NCBI GenBank assembly: GCA_964653285.1 | Contig: CAZZEX010000115.1 | Location: forward strand, 1 to 14,123 | Direction of reading: 5' to 3' | Length of the DNA: 14,123 nucleotides | From: CAZZEX01 sp964653285 | Lineage (GTDB): Bacteria; Chloroflexota; Anaerolineae; B4-G1 | Shown: in pieces, positions 12,319 to 14,123 of the stretch | Layout: the number at the start of each line of letters is the position of its first letter | Numbering within the stretch: the first letter of the stretch is position 1 | Position numbers and translations under genes: made by a program | Notes under the pieces: model-generated | The model's input: only the letters and a program-made list of their open reading frames with translations | Databases searched by the model: none | Told to the model about the DNA's origin: nothing

Positions 12319-14123
12319 CTACTTCGTCTCTCTCGCCAGGTGTTCACGCACCAGTTCGATCACCGCAGCCCCATACTGCTCCAGTTTGCGCGGGCCAACG
12401 CCCTTCAACTTGGATAAAGCCTCCAACGTGACGGGCTGCTGCGCGGCAATGGCGCGCAGGTGGCTGTCGTGAAAGATCACGTAGGGTGGCACCTCCTGTG
12501 TGTGGGCCTGCTCCAGCCGCCAGGCGCGCAGCCTCTGGAACAGTGGTTCATCCACGTCCGGCCCCGCCTCATCTTTCTTGGATGACCTGCGCGGCGGCGG
12601 CTCCTTCACGGAACTGAGCAGACTATCCAACGCGGCCGGGTTTTGCAGCGCTGCCTGGCCTGTGGGTGTGAGGTCGAGCACGACGCCGCCATGGCCGAGG
12701 CGCCGTGCCCGCAGAAACCCGCCGCTCTCCAGGCGGTCCAGCAGCGTGGCCACGGCCCCCGCCGAGCGGAAGGCCAGCGCCCCAAAACTGGCCTGGCCGC
12801 GGGCTTTCTCGTGGAGAGGCTGCATGCCATGGTGAGCCCTGTCGTCGCCGCGCAGGATGCGCACCAGGCTGGACCGCCCCCAGCTCCACGGCGCGGCTGA
12901 CACACAGCGCAGGATGGTCAGCAACTGCTCCCGTTCATCAGGCAGACCGGCGTCTGGTGGTGGCGGAATCTCGACGCAGTTGTCACAGGCAGCGCACCGC
13001 TCAATGGTGCGGCCGCCCAGGTAAGCGTTGAGGTGACCGTGACGGCAGCGATGCGTCCGGGCATAGGCGACGATCTCGTCCACGCGCTGGGCCTGCACAG
13101 TCTCGTACCGCTCTAAGAGCGTTCCGACCCGCTCGGCGGCGTCCTGGGGTGGCGGCAATAGTTCCAGCAGCAGGTCGCGCCCGGCAGAGTGGTAGTTCAG
13201 CCAGCCAGCGTCGGCCCACTCCAGCACCCGCCGCTCGACGTCGTCAAGGGGCAACTTGGCCCGCCGCGCCACATCCACCAGGTCCAGGGTCAGGGATTGG
13301 TCAGGCCGCAGGCGGGCAGCCTGGCAGAAGGTCGCCAGGTCAGGCGCGTTGGCGGGCACGTCGCTGATCGTCAGGCGGACAACGGCGGCGCGGGGCAGGT
13401 CGGAGCCGCGTCGCAGCAGGCCGACCTCCTCCAACAGACTCAGGGCGACCCGCACGCGCGTCTCGTCGGCCTGCAGGTCACGCTCCAGGTCCGCCGCTGC
13501 GACCCGGCCGGACGAAGGGGCGCGGTCGGAGACCGGCCCCAGCACCAGGCGGCGCTTGACGGCCGCGTAGACGGCGCGCAGGAACTCGACCGGCAACGTG
13601 TCCCGGCGGGCGCGGCTGGTCAGCGTAGCCCGGTCCGAGGGGGCGTACATCAGCAGACAGCGGGCGGGCAACCCATCGCGCCCGGCCCGGCCGGCCTCCT
13701 GGTAGTAGGCCTCCAGCGAGTTGGATGGGACGAAGTGAACGATGAAGCGGATGTCCGGCTTGTCAATGCCCAGGCCAAAGGCGATGGTTGCCACGACCAC
13801 GCGGATGCGGCCGGCCATGAAGTCGTCCTGCACCCCGGCCCGATCAGTGATGCCGGCGTGATAGTGACCGGCGACGATGCCGTGCTGGCGCAGCAGCGCG
13901 GCCAGTTCCTCGCAGCGGGCGCGTGTGCCGGCGTAGACGATGCCGCTGCCAGGCTCGGCCCGGCAGAAGGCCAGCAGGTGACGCAGTTTCTCGTCGGCGC
14001 CGCGGGCGTGGAAGACCTCCAGTTGCAGGTTGGGGCGGGTCACGTCACCGGCGATAATGCGCATGCCATGCCCTGAGCCTGTCGAAGGAGCCTGCCCTGA
14101 GCCTGTCGAAGGGTCACCCAGGT
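12319..14123 (-). CDS. recQ: RecQ-family ATP-dependent DNA helicase, C-terminal two thirds (5' end beyond window)
   Basis: RecQ helicases unwind 3'-tailed and branched DNA during recombination and replication repair. Numbering from the internal ATG at 14064, the second RecA domain shows VTRPNLQLEVF (8-18), GIVYAGTRARCEELAALL, HYHAGI, IAFGLGIDKPDIRFIVH and motif VI QEAGRAGRDG (122-131). A zinc site follows (C340, C357, C360, C363), then a winged-helix region (370-470) and an HRDC domain (about 505-575, LKGVGPRKLEQYG). About 200 residues separate motif VI from the zinc cysteines, far more than in classical RecQ; they look like two small winged-helix-type modules. The first RecA domain with the Walker motifs is not in the window. 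The frame stays open through 19 further codons to the edge, and the ATG at 14064 has no Shine-Dalgarno site, so it is not the start. Confidence 0.92.
   Translation of the reverse strand, partial: LGDPSTGSGQAPSTGSGHGMRIIAGDVTRPNLQLEVFHARGADEKLRHLLAFCRAEPGSGIVYAGTRARCEELAALLRQHGIVAGHYHAGITDRAGVQDDFMAGRIRVVVATIAFGLGIDKPDIRFIVHFVPSNSLEAYYQEAGRAGRDGLPARCLLMYAPSDRATLTSRARRDTLPVEFLRAVYAAVKRRLVLGPVSDRAPSSGRVAAADLERDLQADETRVRVALSLLEEVGLLRRGSDLPRAAVVRLTISDVPANAPDLATFCQAARLRPDQSLTLDLVDVARRAKLPLDDVERRVLEWADAGWLNYHSAGRDLLLELLPPPQDAAERVGTLLERYETVQAQRVDEIVAYARTHRCRHGHLNAYLGGRTIERCAACDNCVEIPPPPDAGLPDEREQLLTILRCVSAAPWSWGRSSLVRILRGDDRAHHGMQPLHEKARGQASFGALAFRSAGAVATLLDRLESGGFLRARRLGHGGVVLDLTPTGQAALQNPAALDSLLSSVKEPPPRRSSKKDEAGPDVDEPLFQRLRAWRLEQAHTQEVPPYVIFHDSHLRAIAAQQPVTLEALSKLKGVGPRKLEQYGAAVIELVREHLARETK
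14070..14112. repeat. Two direct copies of a 19-bp repeat, in frame inside recQ
   Basis: GCCCTGAGCCTGTCGAAGG occurs at 14070-14088 and 14094-14112, separated by AGCCT, giving a 24-bp period. On the minus strand it reads in the recQ frame as two units, PSTGSGQA and PSTGSGHG. It lies just before the second RecA domain. I recall sequences of this type as dispersed repeats in environmental bacterial genomes, but cannot verify that here. Confidence 0.85.

Noticed and set aside
14062..14064. ATG at 14064 as the true start of a short RecQ-like protein
   Set aside because: There is no Shine-Dalgarno site, the frame continues open to the window edge, and the protein would lack the ATP-binding domain.
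13189..14076. Plus-strand open frame opposite recQ (295 codons)
   Set aside because: Composition is Gly/Ala/Val/Gln-rich without motifs, and it lies wholly opposite conserved RecQ domains.

Overview
The window is a GC-rich stretch of bacterial chromosome. I suggest a member of the Chloroflexota (Anaerolineae/Caldilineae-like) with low to moderate confidence. This rests on the gene style (paired single-domain PPK2 genes, a CYTH-CHAD fusion, a RecQ with extra winged-helix-like sequence) and on short heptanucleotide repeats. No rRNA or tRNA is present to fix the taxonomy.

Left edge to about 2.2 kb is accessory DNA. It holds a hairpin pair, an AT-richer orphan gene with a C-terminal PD-(D/E)XK nuclease signature (minus strand, TTG start behind a strong Shine-Dalgarno site), a 14-bp-arm perfect palindrome, and a decayed tyrosine recombinase. 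The recombinase pieces lie in different frames, with an internal deletion and a CAATGAA heptad repeat inserted between its DNA-binding and catalytic domains. A full-length NERD nuclease-like/UvrD-like helicase follows (minus strand, 2210-3904). It shares a short divergent promoter region with the next operon.

From 4.07 to 12.3 kb lies a polyphosphate (polyP) metabolism locus made of two convergent operons. The plus-strand operon is ppk1 (polyP kinase), a YfcE-type metallophosphoesterase with a lysine-rich insert, and a stand-alone HD-domain protein of the kind fused to the C terminus of Ppx/GppA. The minus-strand operon reads leftward from the right edge: recQ (incomplete in the window), a CYTH-HTH-CHAD fusion, adenylate kinase, then two tandem PPK2-family kinases. 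PPK1 would make polyP. The PPK2 proteins would use polyP to phosphorylate nucleotides, probably AMP and/or ADP. Adenylate kinase would interconvert AMP, ADP and ATP. CHAD should bind polyP, CYTH should hydrolyse a triphosphate-type substrate, and the phosphoesterase and HD proteins are candidates for turnover or sensing. The two PPK2 proteins carry low-complexity tails of opposite charge.

The right edge is the C-terminal two thirds of a RecQ helicase. Its frame stays open to the window end, and two copies of a 19-bp repeat sit in frame at the junction between the two RecA domains. A recurring theme is short tandem repeats placed at protein domain boundaries or tails: in the recombinase, in a PPK2 and in recQ. 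No CRISPR array, rRNA, tRNA or intact insertion sequence was seen, and no gene-free stretch exceeds 300 bases.
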